From the NCBI GenBank assembly GCA_052033505.1, contig JBPOJN010000020.1:1-64000 (forward strand): a stretch of 64,000 bases of DNA, given 5' to 3'. Below are positions 25,914 through 35,200 of this stretch, piece after piece. Below the pieces are notes generated by a model. It did no database searches and was not told where the DNA came from. It saw only the letters and a list, made by a program, of their open reading frames with translations. Origin of the DNA: JBPOJN01 sp052033505 (GTDB lineage Bacteria > UBA10199 > JACPAL01 > GCA-016699445). The position numbers and the translations under genes were made by a program. Each line of letters starts with the position of its first letter. Position 1 is the first letter of the stretch.

Positions 25914-26536
25914 TTACAAGATCATTTCCAGCGGAAGCACCAACTCTCTGTCATTTAAAATGCGAATATCCTTCCCCGGATGAAGATACACGAGCTTCGC
26001 TTCCTTGTTTTTGGAAAGAAAAGAAGCCGCGCTGCGCGAGGCGCCCAAGGGAGGATGCGACTCCTGCAGGCACAAAAATCCGAGCGCCTTGCCCAGGGCC
26101 CGGAAGACGAACGGGACATAAGCGCCGCCCTGTTGTCAGTGCCTGGCAAATTGCAAATCGTCTTTTCCAATTTGCCAGGATCGTCGTCTTCGACATCCCC
26201 CGTGCGTAAAGGCGTTCCAGAAACTCGAAACCGGTTTTTACAACCACACCATCCCGCGTCAAAACGAAGGGGATTTTGTCATGGGGAATGGCTTTCCAAG
26301 TTTCCATGCGGGCCGGTGTAGGCCCACAGAAGCAGTACAAGCAAACGAGTTTGTTTTGCAAACCGGGAGGGGTTCCGATGACCGTCGCGGTGAACGTCCT
26401 CGTTTTTCCCTTTCCAGAGCTTTTGACAGGATAGGTTTTGTTTTCGCTTGCAGTCAGGACCGCCACAGGTTTTCTGACGATTCCCAAGTCGGGGGTGGGG
26501 ATAGAACACGATGGGGCACCAGGCGCATTGTCTCAT
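25914..26536 (-). pseudogene. degenerate zinc-finger ORF interrupted by a REP-like hairpin
   Basis: Coding-like sequence is spread over three frames on the minus strand. The 5' part (from 26536) has a zinc finger, MRQCAWCPIVFYPHPRLGNR then QKTCGGPDCKRKQ, of a type (C..C..F.P..R...RQKTC..pdC.R) common beside transposons. The middle part in another frame reads HDKIPFVLTRDGVVVKTGFE, then FLERLYARGMSKTT. After the hairpin at 26142-26179 a third frame gives GGAYVPFVFRALGKALGFLC and further to EMIL before a stop at 25914. At least two frameshifts plus the hairpin insertion break the gene. The intact product's function is unknown. Confidence 0.5.
26142..26179. repeat. REP-like hairpin (copy 2) inside a broken gene
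   Basis: CCTGGCAAATTG (26142-26153) and CAATTTGCCAGG (26168-26179) are perfect 12-bp inverted arms with a 14-base loop. The left edge, AGTGCCTGGCA, shares the core TGCCTGGCA with the inverted repeat at 2926-2940. Both lie at the break point of a damaged gene, which suggests insertion of a short palindromic element. No transposase is present in the window. Confidence 0.55.
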
Positions 26537-26664
26537 GCCTGGATGTTCGACACATCATCCGAGGTGGGCCCTGATGACTCGATCCTTAAAAAGCCGGAAA
26601 AACTTTTTTCACCGTTGGGTGACCGATTTCGCAACTTATTCTAAATTTGAACGAAAACGTAGCT

Positions 26665-29106
26665 ATGCGTATCACTCAGGATAACGCTTCAGCCTTACAA
26701 CAGCTTCTTGGTCTGCCATCAGAGCGTTTCCCGGTAGGTGGAACCATGACCGTTGGACCTTCTCCGAACTCTTCGGGATTCTTCACAGGTGGGCATACCC
26801 ATACCATTGTCATCTCCGATCCTGCGCAACAGAAATACTTTCATCTTTTCACAAGAGACAATGCCGTTGTCATTGAAGACAGTCCTGCTGCTAACAGACC
26901 TCCCTACATGGTGCCTGTACGTGGTTTGGAGATGGTTTTTAACATCTTGCATGATAATCCGGATGCCTCGGCAGAACGGCTTGGCGTTTTGTTGGCTGAA
27001 GCAGCTTCTGCGGTTATTAAAATTCCTGGCGATGACAGCGTAGCAGAATTGGAACATAGAGCCATTGCTGGTGAAAAGATCCCCATAATCAATTGGCCCC
27101 TTGTAAAACAGGCTATCATGAAAGCTCTTGAGCTTGAGACATGGCCGAAGCGAATCCTCTTGTATACTACGAGAGAGCAATGGGCCCAGTCTTGTGCTAA
27201 TTATGTGGAGTTTTCTTTGAAAGGAGAAAGAAATGGACCGAGGTTTCTACTAAATCTTGAGGGGCGGCATGAATCGTCTTTTAGTAATCCGATAGGGGCA
27301 GGATATGATCTGATAGGGGCAACGATAACACAATCAGAGGAGGATTTGGCAGAACGCTACGAAAGACTTACTAGACCATTTAGCTCGACTGACGCTATGG
27401 AGGGTCAAAAATTCCTGCTTGAAAGAGCTGAAGCGAAATTGAATTTTCTGAAGAGTTTATCCAGTGATGACCCTAAAAACTCCAGTTTGGTAATTTTTCT
27501 TTACCGTCAAGGGGCCCCTGAATTTACAGCCGCAAGCTCTAGAACGCGTGGGGACCTAACGAATAATCCGAAAGAGATTATTTTGACCGTAGGTCCACAG
27601 ACAATCGAGAATCCACCCAGTGATAAAATTCCCATACTAAACCTAGACCACATAGAGGGACGAGAAATCCAGTCACCCCCATTACACCATGGGGAGGAGC
27701 TCCGACGTCTTATCACACTATTGACGCCTATGCGTGTTACCTTCTCATCAGAAGCTCCTGCATGGAGCCTCATCACTGCAATTCGCAGAATCTTTGTTCC
27801 AAACGCTGATATTTTGACACAGGAAGATATTTTGTATTCTTCTTTCAAAGATCCATCGATGAGAGAAGAATGCCTTCGAAGATGGGCAGAAGAACCTCAA
27901 GAGACAAGACAGCGGGTAGTTCGTGTGATGTTGGGACAAATCAGACCTCCAAAAGGCAAGATGGACGCAAGCGGCGCCGAGGTATTCGCTAAATTCGTAT
28001 TGAATTTGACAGAACTTGATCCCAGCTGCCTTTCTCCAGAAGATCTCGACGACACAAAAAAGATATTAGTCGTATTTTTTCAAAAAAAGATTTCAGAATA
28101 TTTATCATCCTCAGAAAGGGGTGCCCCAAGTTTTACACCAGGATGGATGGGCGACTTCGTGTCTGAGTATCCTTATTTTGCTCCATTTCAAGAAGAACTC
28201 TTTCCCATTTATAAATTCGCCGCAGAAACGGCTGTAGAAGGTTATCTAAACCCTCATCCGGATGTAGCACGTTATTTAAACCCTCATCCGGAGGCACGTC
28301 AAAATCGCCTGCAAAAAGTGTGGAAAATTTTGAAGAAGACCGGAACAGCAGGAGTCGATATTGCCGCTCTTGCAAAAAGTATCCAATCGGCAGCCCCTGA
28401 TGAATGCCTCGCCTTAGAAAAACCGGATGAATTTAACAAGGTTCTGTCTCCACTTCGATTACGGGTCGCGGAAGCCAAAAAAATGTCTCTCCAAAGAGAG
28501 CTCGATCGGATTGTAGGCTCAGAGGAGTTTTTGAGGGTATACGCGGAAGCTCAAGATTTGAGGATTCTTCAATCAATCCTTGGGATGGGGCCTGTTAATA
28601 AAGCAGAAACTACCACACCACCTCCTCAACCGCCCGCTTCTTTGGAAGATGTTCCCTCGCCGAAGGTAGCCCGCCTTCCCAGGCCTCTAAAAGCCGCTTT
28701 TAGAAAAGCACTACACTTATTGAACGCACGGCCGAACGCCTCTACTAGTAGAGACGTTCAACTCGAGCTGCGAAGCCTCTCGATTGCTTATGATAAGGCT
28801 GTGAGGACGGAGAGTTCGGATGCATTACGACGTCTTCGGGAAGAGATCCAAAGAGTCATCGGCATTGAAACAACCTCTCTCGAAGAACGGCTTAGAGAAA
28901 CCGAAGCCGAAATCGAAAGAATACAAGGGGAGCGTTCGCGGGCGATCCAAGGCAAAATTATGAGCCAAAATATAATCGCTCGAAAATATGACATCATTAA
29001 ATCTGTCCGAGAAAAACTGGCGATACCACATGATGGTTCTGAAGACCTTCTGCTAGGTCTTCGGGAAATGTTCGATAGCTTATTAAGAAAATTTGGAATT
29101 GTTTGA
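26665..29106 (+). CDS. large low-GC orphan protein with coiled-coil C-terminus
   Basis: The product is ~813 residues from ATG 26665 (a TTG at 26647 is also in frame). Its codon use is clearly AT-richer than in flanking genes, with frequent TTA, ATA and AAA codons, which suggests horizontal acquisition. No signal peptide or enzymatic motif is recognised. A tandem 10-residue duplication, YLNPHPDVAR/YLNPHPEARQ, occurs near residues 536-555 and is visible in the DNA as a near-perfect direct repeat. The last ~120 residues (TTSLEERLRETEAEIERIQG...) form a coiled coil. The next gene overlaps its stop by 4 bases, so the two are translated as a unit. Confidence 0.6.
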   Translation: MRITQDNASALQQLLGLPSERFPVGGTMTVGPSPNSSGFFTGGHTHTIVISDPAQQKYFHLFTRDNAVVIEDSPAANRPPYMVPVRGLEMVFNILHDNPDASAERLGVLLAEAASAVIKIPGDDSVAELEHRAIAGEKIPIINWPLVKQAIMKALELETWPKRILLYTTREQWAQSCANYVEFSLKGERNGPRFLLNLEGRHESSFSNPIGAGYDLIGATITQSEEDLAERYERLTRPFSSTDAMEGQKFLLERAEAKLNFLKSLSSDDPKNSSLVIFLYRQGAPEFTAASSRTRGDLTNNPKEIILTVGPQTIENPPSDKIPILNLDHIEGREIQSPPLHHGEELRRLITLLTPMRVTFSSEAPAWSLITAIRRIFVPNADILTQEDILYSSFKDPSMREECLRRWAEEPQETRQRVVRVMLGQIRPPKGKMDASGAEVFAKFVLNLTELDPSCLSPEDLDDTKKILVVFFQKKISEYLSSSERGAPSFTPGWMGDFVSEYPYFAPFQEELFPIYKFAAETAVEGYLNPHPDVARYLNPHPEARQNRLQKVWKILKKTGTAGVDIAALAKSIQSAAPDECLALEKPDEFNKVLSPLRLRVAEAKKMSLQRELDRIVGSEEFLRVYAEAQDLRILQSILGMGPVNKAETTTPPPQPPASLEDVPSPKVARLPRPLKAAFRKALHLLNARPNASTSRDVQLELRSLSIAYDKAVRTESSDALRRLREEIQRVIGIETTSLEERLRETEAEIERIQGERSRAIQGKIMSQNIIARKYDIIKSVREKLAIPHDGSEDLLLGLREMFDSLLRKFGIV

Positions 29107-29513
29107 ACGATGCTTCTCCAGCCGGGCTAGATCCGTACGTTCCTGGACCGCGACGGTTGTGGAATCCGCCTTCTTTGCTGGCCATGGAACCGCTTTATGG
29201 ACGGAGGCTCCAAGACTTAAGCGAATCGGAAAGGACTGAACTCTTCCGTCAAGCGCTTCTCGATCGCAAACCGCAGGATCTTACCGACGTTATTCGGAAC
29301 ATGGGAACCATTCGCGATACGGAAGCGTTCGGCCGCATCGGAGGCCTCCTGGAAGAAATGATTCGCGAGGAGGATCCTCTACAGGCTCTGGAAACGATCT
29401 ATCCGCGACTTTCGGATTACGGTTTTTGCTTGCAGGATTGCTATATCAAAGTCGTGCTCATGTTCAGTACTTGGCAGGGGACGAAAAAGAGTTTTGGCCA
29501 AGTCGGGCGTTGA
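29103..29513 (+). CDS. hypothetical partner of the large orphan gene
   Basis: The 136-residue product starts at a TTG (29103) that overlaps the stop of the upstream gene, so translation is probably coupled. The sequence is mostly helical (YGRRLQDLSESERTELFRQA, then EAFGRIGGLLEEMIREEDPL) with no known domain. Its composition is closer to the host genes than its upstream partner. It could also be a C-terminal piece of that protein separated by a frameshift, because no ATG is available; I cannot decide between the two from one sequence. Confidence 0.5.
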   Translation: MNDASPAGLDPYVPGPRRLWNPPSLLAMEPLYGRRLQDLSESERTELFRQALLDRKPQDLTDVIRNMGTIRDTEAFGRIGGLLEEMIREEDPLQALETIYPRLSDYGFCLQDCYIKVVLMFSTWQGTKKSFGQVGR

Positions 29514-29534
29514 CATTATCATTATAATGATAAT
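29511..29534 (+). promoter_or_regulatory. promoter/operator of the Phd-ParE toxin-antitoxin operon
   Basis: ATTATCATTATAATGATAAT (29515-29534) is a perfect 20-bp palindrome 11 bases before the antitoxin ATG. A TTGACA box (29511-29516) overlaps its left edge. The exact -10 is ambiguous, as TAATAC follows at non-ideal spacing. Phd/YefM antitoxins bind such palindromes to repress their own operon. Confidence 0.75.
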
Positions 29535-29545
29535 ACTCTGCCTTC

Positions 29546-29806
29546 ATGCCCCGCATCGTCCCCATCTCGGATCTTAGGAACAAGACCAATGAAGTCGTCG
29601 AACTGTGTCACGAAGGAGATCCCGTTTTTGTCACCCGGAATGGCGAAGGGGAGCTCGTGGTCATGAGCCAGGCGCTCTACGAACAAATGACCGCCCAGAT
29701 CGAACTTTATCAGAAGCTGGAAGAGGCCGAAGGCGAACGCCGGGCGGGTCATCGCGGTTTTTCGCACGAAGACGTCATGAAATCCCTGCGGGCGCGCCTG
29801 CCGTGA
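29546..29806 (+). CDS. Phd/YefM-family antitoxin
   Basis: The 86-residue protein shows the family fold: an N-terminal DNA-binding half (IVPISDLRNKTNEVVELCHE, then GDPVFVTRNGEGELVVMSQALYE) and a helical toxin-binding tail (QKLEEAEGERRAGHRGFSHE with DVMKSLRARLP). It neutralises the toxin encoded by the next gene, with which it overlaps by 4 bases (GTGA). The perfect palindrome directly upstream is its probable operator. Assignment is confident. Confidence 0.92.
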   Translation: MPRIVPISDLRNKTNEVVELCHEGDPVFVTRNGEGELVVMSQALYEQMTAQIELYQKLEEAEGERRAGHRGFSHEDVMKSLRARLP

Positions 29807-30108
29807 AGGGCGGCTACGCCCTGTCCTACCTACCTCGGGCCAAGAGCGACCTCGAAACCATCTTTGATTATATCTGCAGGGACGCTCCCTCGAGAGCTCC
29901 CGCTTTCCTGAAGAAAATCGACCGAACCGTACAGCGTCTGAAAAGTTTTCCGTTGTCGGGAGCGATGCCAAAAGACGGATTGCTGAAAAAGAAAGGCTAT
30001 CGATTCCTGACGATCGAAAACTATCTTGTTTTTTATCGCGTCGAGAAAAAGGCCGTTTGGATCTATCGGGTATTGCGCGGCAAACGGCGGTATGAATTAA
30101 TCCTCTGA
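29803..30108 (+). CDS. RelE/ParE-family toxin
   Basis: A GTG start at 29803 overlaps the antitoxin stop (GTGA). The 101-residue product has the RelE/ParE-fold pattern: YALSYLPRAKSDLETIFDYI, then SRAPAFLKKIDRTVQRLKSFP, then GYRFLTIENYLVFYRVEKKA with VWIYRVLRGKRRYELIL. The C-terminal Y-x-V-F-Y-R-V...I-x-R-V-L-x-x-x-R is typical of the ParE-like group and of plasmid-stabilisation-type toxins. The target could be gyrase (ParE) or ribosome-bound mRNA (RelE); the sequence does not settle it. Confidence 0.9.
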   Translation: MKGGYALSYLPRAKSDLETIFDYICRDAPSRAPAFLKKIDRTVQRLKSFPLSGAMPKDGLLKKKGYRFLTIENYLVFYRVEKKAVWIYRVLRGKRRYELIL

Positions 30109-30121
30109 CCGTCACCGTCTC

Positions 30122-32203
30122 ATGCAAAAGCTCCTCCCACCATTAGTCATTTCGTTTACGCTCCTTCTTTTTATACTTTTTTATACGTCACGCTACAACG
30201 CCGCGCCCAAGATCCGGACCTTTCTGGATCGGGGCGGCCGCGTGATCGGTAGCGTTGATTCCGCTTATCAGGGCATTCAGTCTTGGACGCCTCTCTCGGA
30301 GATCCCCGAAACTTTGATCGATAAAACGATCCGCCAGGAAGATCGCTTTTTCTATTGGCATCGCGGCGTCAATCCCTTCGCCGTGCTCAAGGCGGCCGCC
30401 GAGAACATAACGCGGCGGCGTTTCGCACGCGGCGGGTCGACGATCACGCAGCAGTTGGCGAAAAATCTCATGCAGGAACGCGCGTGCCGGGCGGCGTCTT
30501 CTTGCGCCCCGCTGCCGCGGACGTTCGCGAATAAATTCCGGGAGACCTTGCTCGCATTGGGTTTGGAGGCGAAGCATTCGAAAGCATGGATCCTCGAGCG
30601 TTACCTGAATTCGATTTATTACGGCCGGCGCGCCTACGGCATCGCGGCGGCGGCTTCCGTCTATTTCGGAGATGATTTGAACGAGCTCTCAGAAGCGAAG
30701 ATGGATTTTTTGGTGGCGAGACCCAAGGCGCCCAATCGTCGCTCCTCTTTTCCTTTTAAAGACGATCCCGCTTTCGCGGATAAAATCCCGGGGCGGCACT
30801 TTTTGGAATTCGTCTCCCGCTCTCAACGCTTCCAAGATCCCGAAAATGCGAATCCGTCCGTTATTACGACTCTCGATGTAAACTTACAATCCCAGCTCGA
30901 AACCGCGACCGCCCGGTTGCTCGCAAGCCGGGCGTTAGAAGACCCGAAGCTGACCGCAGCGGTCGTCGTAATCGACGTACGGTCCGGCGACGTGCTCGCG
31001 ATGGTGGGCTCGCGCGATTATTTCAATGAAGAGATCGACGGACAGGTGAACGCCGCGACCGCGCTCCGGCAGCCAGGCTCGGCCTTAAAACCCTTCACCT
31101 ACTTCGCGGCCTTTGCGAAGGGCTTCGGGCCGGACTCGATCGTGCCGGATGAACCTTTGAGTTTCACCGCCGTGGGATTGGGCGCGGACGAGTCGGAAGC
31201 CTACGCGCCGCAGAATTTCGACCGTCTCTACCACGGCAATATGACGATCCGTCAGGCGCTCGCGAATTCTTACAACGTCCCGGCGGTCGTGACGCTCAAT
31301 CAAATCGGCCTGTCTTACTATCACGAGATCTTAAAAAAATTCGGCATCACGACGCTGCACCGTTCGCCGATGTATTACGGGCTGTCGGTGACCCTGGGCT
31401 CGGGCGAGGTCACACTTTTGGAGCTCACGAACGCTTATGCGGCGCTCGCGCGCGGAGGGCTTTCGCTTCCTTACCGTTTTCTGAAAGAAGAAAATCCCGC
31501 GCCGACTTCGCCGGAAGCCGTGATGCCAAACGCTTCATTTTACGCGTCGCAAGTCACGAACATCCTCTCGGACCCGCAGGCACGCTTGAAGGCGTTCGGT
31601 TTCAACGATCACATGACGGTCGAAGGTCACAACGCCGCGATCAAGACCGGCACAAGCTACGAGCATCGCGATAATTGGGCCCTGGGCTATTCACCTTCGT
31701 ACGCCGTAGGAGTCTGGGTGGGGCACGCGGACGGATCGCCGATTCCGCTGGACGAAAACGGAGGCGTTTCGACGGGAGCCTCCGGTGCGGCGCCCCTCTG
31801 GCACGCGGCCATGGAAATTTTATTGCGCGCCAAGCCGCCTGAATTTTTCGCCAGCCGATGGGGGGCATCGGGGGGAGAATCGGCATTCGCCCCCCGATTT
31901 GAGCCGAAACATCTGGCCTTGCCAGTGCGAGGCGGATTGAAAATCGAAGTCCCGGTCGCCAACAGCGTCTATCGCGTCCACTCTTACCTCCCGCTCGCTC
32001 ATCAAAAAATCTTGGCCCGCGTGACGTTCGCCCCCGAACAAAAATCGCCGCTGCGTTGGTACCTCGATGGTCGTTCCCTTACGGCGGATTCTCGTGTATC
32101 GGAGGTCTGGATTTCGCCAGAGGAAGGGCGTCATGAACTGCAAGTCGTTGCGGACAATGGGGAGACGCAATCGGTCAGCTTTCGCGTACTCAAAGAAAAC
32201 TAA
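30122..32203 (+). CDS. pbpC: penicillin-binding protein 1C
   Basis: This is a bifunctional peptidoglycan synthase of 693 residues anchored by an N-terminal helix. The glycosyltransferase domain has catalytic Glu73 in IRQEDRFFYWHRGVNPFAVL, then FARGGSTITQQLAKNLM. The transpeptidase domain has the SxxK motif at Ser320 (SALK), the SxN motif S383-Y-N and K508-T-G. The C-terminal ~110 residues are the BiPBP_C beta domain characteristic of PbpC. It lies 8 bp before the alpha-2-macroglobulin gene; the two form the conserved periplasmic defence/repair pair known from many Gram-negatives. All catalytic residues are intact. Confidence 0.95.
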   Translation: MQKLLPPLVISFTLLLFILFYTSRYNAAPKIRTFLDRGGRVIGSVDSAYQGIQSWTPLSEIPETLIDKTIRQEDRFFYWHRGVNPFAVLKAAAENITRRRFARGGSTITQQLAKNLMQERACRAASSCAPLPRTFANKFRETLLALGLEAKHSKAWILERYLNSIYYGRRAYGIAAAASVYFGDDLNELSEAKMDFLVARPKAPNRRSSFPFKDDPAFADKIPGRHFLEFVSRSQRFQDPENANPSVITTLDVNLQSQLETATARLLASRALEDPKLTAAVVVIDVRSGDVLAMVGSRDYFNEEIDGQVNAATALRQPGSALKPFTYFAAFAKGFGPDSIVPDEPLSFTAVGLGADESEAYAPQNFDRLYHGNMTIRQALANSYNVPAVVTLNQIGLSYYHEILKKFGITTLHRSPMYYGLSVTLGSGEVTLLELTNAYAALARGGLSLPYRFLKEENPAPTSPEAVMPNASFYASQVTNILSDPQARLKAFGFNDHMTVEGHNAAIKTGTSYEHRDNWALGYSPSYAVGVWVGHADGSPIPLDENGGVSTGASGAAPLWHAAMEILLRAKPPEFFASRWGASGGESAFAPRFEPKHLALPVRGGLKIEVPVANSVYRVHSYLPLAHQKILARVTFAPEQKSPLRWYLDGRSLTADSRVSEVWISPEEGRHELQVVADNGETQSVSFRVLKEN

Positions 32204-32211
32204 GGAAACCT

Positions 32212-35200
32212 ATGAAAAAAACCGTCATCGTCGTGGGCACGCTCCTGGGCTTGGGCGTCTTGGCCGCCGGAGGCCTGTTGATCCATAAACTGGGATTCTT
32301 CAAACCCACGATCAGAGGCGACTTAAGCGTCCTCTCCTATGCGCCGCAAGGAGCGAATGTCCCGATTTCCGCCGACGGCATCACGGTCATGTTCAACAAA
32401 CCAATCGTTCCGCTCACGGCCCTCGACGAAGGCCGCGGCAAATCCGTCCCGCTCAAAATCACGCCGGACGTGGACGGAAAATTTTTCTGGTTGGGCACTC
32501 AGGGATTCATCTTCCGGCCGGAGAAACCCTTGGACCCCGCCACGATCTACCACGTCGAACTTCCCGACGGGCTCGTCTCCCTCGACGGTTACCGCCTGCA
32601 AAAAAAAATCGCCTGGAACTTCGAAACCGTCGCGCCGCGCCTGCTGACGTGGGAGCCGTCCACGTCGCAAACCTTGATACCGAAATTCGCGTCCGTGTTT
32701 TTAAGGTTCAACATCGCCATGGACCGTGACGACGTGGAAAAGAAACTGGCGGCCGCCGACGAGGCTACGGGACAGGCCCTGTCCACTAAGAAAAAATTCG
32801 AATGGGAAGACGACGATCACGCAGTGCGCGTGACGTTCACGGACGAACTGCCTTGGAACAGTTCGATCGTACTCATGCTTCCCGCCGGGGCGCGCGCGAA
32901 AAAAGGCACCCTGGGCCTGTCGTCGCCCACGAAAGTCACCTACACGACGCCGGAAAAAATCCTGTCAGTCAAAGAAGTGAATTTCTTCGATTTCGAAGAG
33001 GGCAAGAACACGATCCTCACCCCCGGGCAGGAAACGCCCGCCCCTCAAGGCGCCATCGTTTGCTACAAATTCAACCAGCCCCTCGAAAAAGCATCTTTCC
33101 AGGAAGCCTTTTCCGTCTCGCCGAAAAAACAGCCTTATTTTTCGTTCAGCGGCATCCAATACCGACAGATCGTGGACCCCGCCCGCACAGACGGGCGCTT
33201 AAAAGACATCGAAGGGTATTCCAACGCCTGCATTTCTTTCATGGACGACTACGACACGAAGTATACGTTTTCGATCGATCCTAAAAAAATCCGTTCGTTG
33301 TCCGGCGTGCCGGCCGAAGACGGAGGCGAAACTTACAACGTCGCCACGTCCTCGGCGAAGCCCGAGATCCATTCTCTGCTGACCAAGAACATTCTTTCTT
33401 ATTCCGGACCCGAGGGTTCCATGGCGATTCCCTACCGTGCGACCAACGTCGACTCGGTTACGGTGCGGCTTTATCCCTTATCCGACAAAAAACTCTACAA
33501 CGAGGGCCTGCGCGACCTGCGTGTGACGCCGCCGCAAGAAGACGACGTGGCCAAAGTCCCCTCGCTATCGGACTTGCCCCTTCCTCTCGATGCCCAGACC
33601 TGGGCAATCGACAGCACCAAGTCGCCCGCCTGGACGGAGAGCCAGATCCCTGTCTCCGCCGCGAAAAATGCCTCGCAAAAATTTACCGTCGATCTCGCCG
33701 CCCTCCCGCAAAAACCGGGCCCCGGTCTCTACCTGGTCGAAATCCTTGCGCATCCGCGTACGGACATGAACGCCGGATCTTTAAGTGACGAAGTCCGTAT
33801 ATCTTTAAGCACTTATGCCATCGTACAGGTCACGACGGCCGCGATCGCGATCAAACATGAGATCGATCACGTCCTGGTCTGGGTCACCGACATCGAGACG
33901 GGCAAGCCGCTGGCGAATATCCCGACGCACGTGACCTTGTATGAAGAAGGCCATCACCGGCAAGTCATCGCCGAAGAGGCGACGGTCTCGACGAACGCCG
34001 AAGGCGTCGGCATTCTCAAGATCAAGCCTGGGAAAAATTTGCACGTCTGCGCTGATATCATTCAACCCGGGAACGAATCCTATTCCTGCGAACCCGAGCA
34101 CGAAATTTCGGGTTACCGGGCGCTCCTGAAACCCGGACCTCATTACTACGCCTATCTTTATACCGACCGGCCCATTTACCGCCCCGGTCAAAAAGTCCAT
34201 TACTCTGCCTTTGTGCGCGAGGTGAAAGAGGGCCGGTATTTCTCCGTACCCGCCGGGACGCCGGTCCAAGTCTCTCTGACCAATGCGGAGTGGACGAAGG
34301 TCATGGACAACACGTCCATCACTCTTGAACCCGGAGGCGTTTTCGGCGGCGCCTACGACATCCCTTCCGACGAAGACGTGCCGCGCGGCGATTACAACCT
34401 TTCGGTTACCGTGGGCGAACAGACGTTCTCACGCACGTTTGTGGTCTCGAGCTACCGCAAACCGTCGTTCAAGGTCGATGTGAAGACCAAGTCCGCCGAA
34501 ATCCTCTCGCGCGAAAAAATCGACGCGGACGTCCAAGGCCACTACTTCTTCGGCGCGCCCATGCGCCGCGCGAAGACCACCTGGTCGATCATGGCGACGA
34601 CCTATCTTTTTTCCCCCGAAGGTTACGAAGACTACGCATTTTTCGATCCCGACCTGTTGCAAGCCCACAGCGACGCGAACGGCGACTCCTACAGCGGTGA
34701 TTATGAGTACGACGTGGTTTCATCCTCCGCCGCGGGTGAAGTTGCTTACCCGGAAGATGCGGGCCAGGGCGAAGATCCGCGCGGTTCAAAGTCTTATGCA
34801 AGCTCCGAAGGATTTTTAAAAAACGATCAAGGCAAGGACGTCGTCGACCAGAAAACGGTCTTAAGCGAAGGGGGCTTGGCAAATATCCGCTACACGCCCG
34901 ATCTCGCGAAATATCCCACGAGCCAGAAACTCAGCGTGGAAGCGAACGTCGAAGACCCGTCGCATCAGTTGGTTTCCTCTTCCGAAGACGTCATCGTCCA
35001 CAAAGCCGGGATCTACTTCGGCGTCAAACCCGAGAAATGGGTCTACGGCGAAAAAGAAAAAGCCGTGATCGACGTGGTCACCGTCGATACTCTGGGAAAA
35101 CCCGCGCCGAAGACGTCTTTTACCGTCGACGTCGTGCGCCGCGAATACAAATACATTGAGACGCGTACCGCAGGCGGATACTGGGAATTGAAATTCGAAC

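Noticed and set aside
28240..28310. YLNPHP tandem repeat as a functional binding array
   Set aside because: Only two copies in a single protein, nearly identical in DNA, which points to a recent duplication rather than an array.
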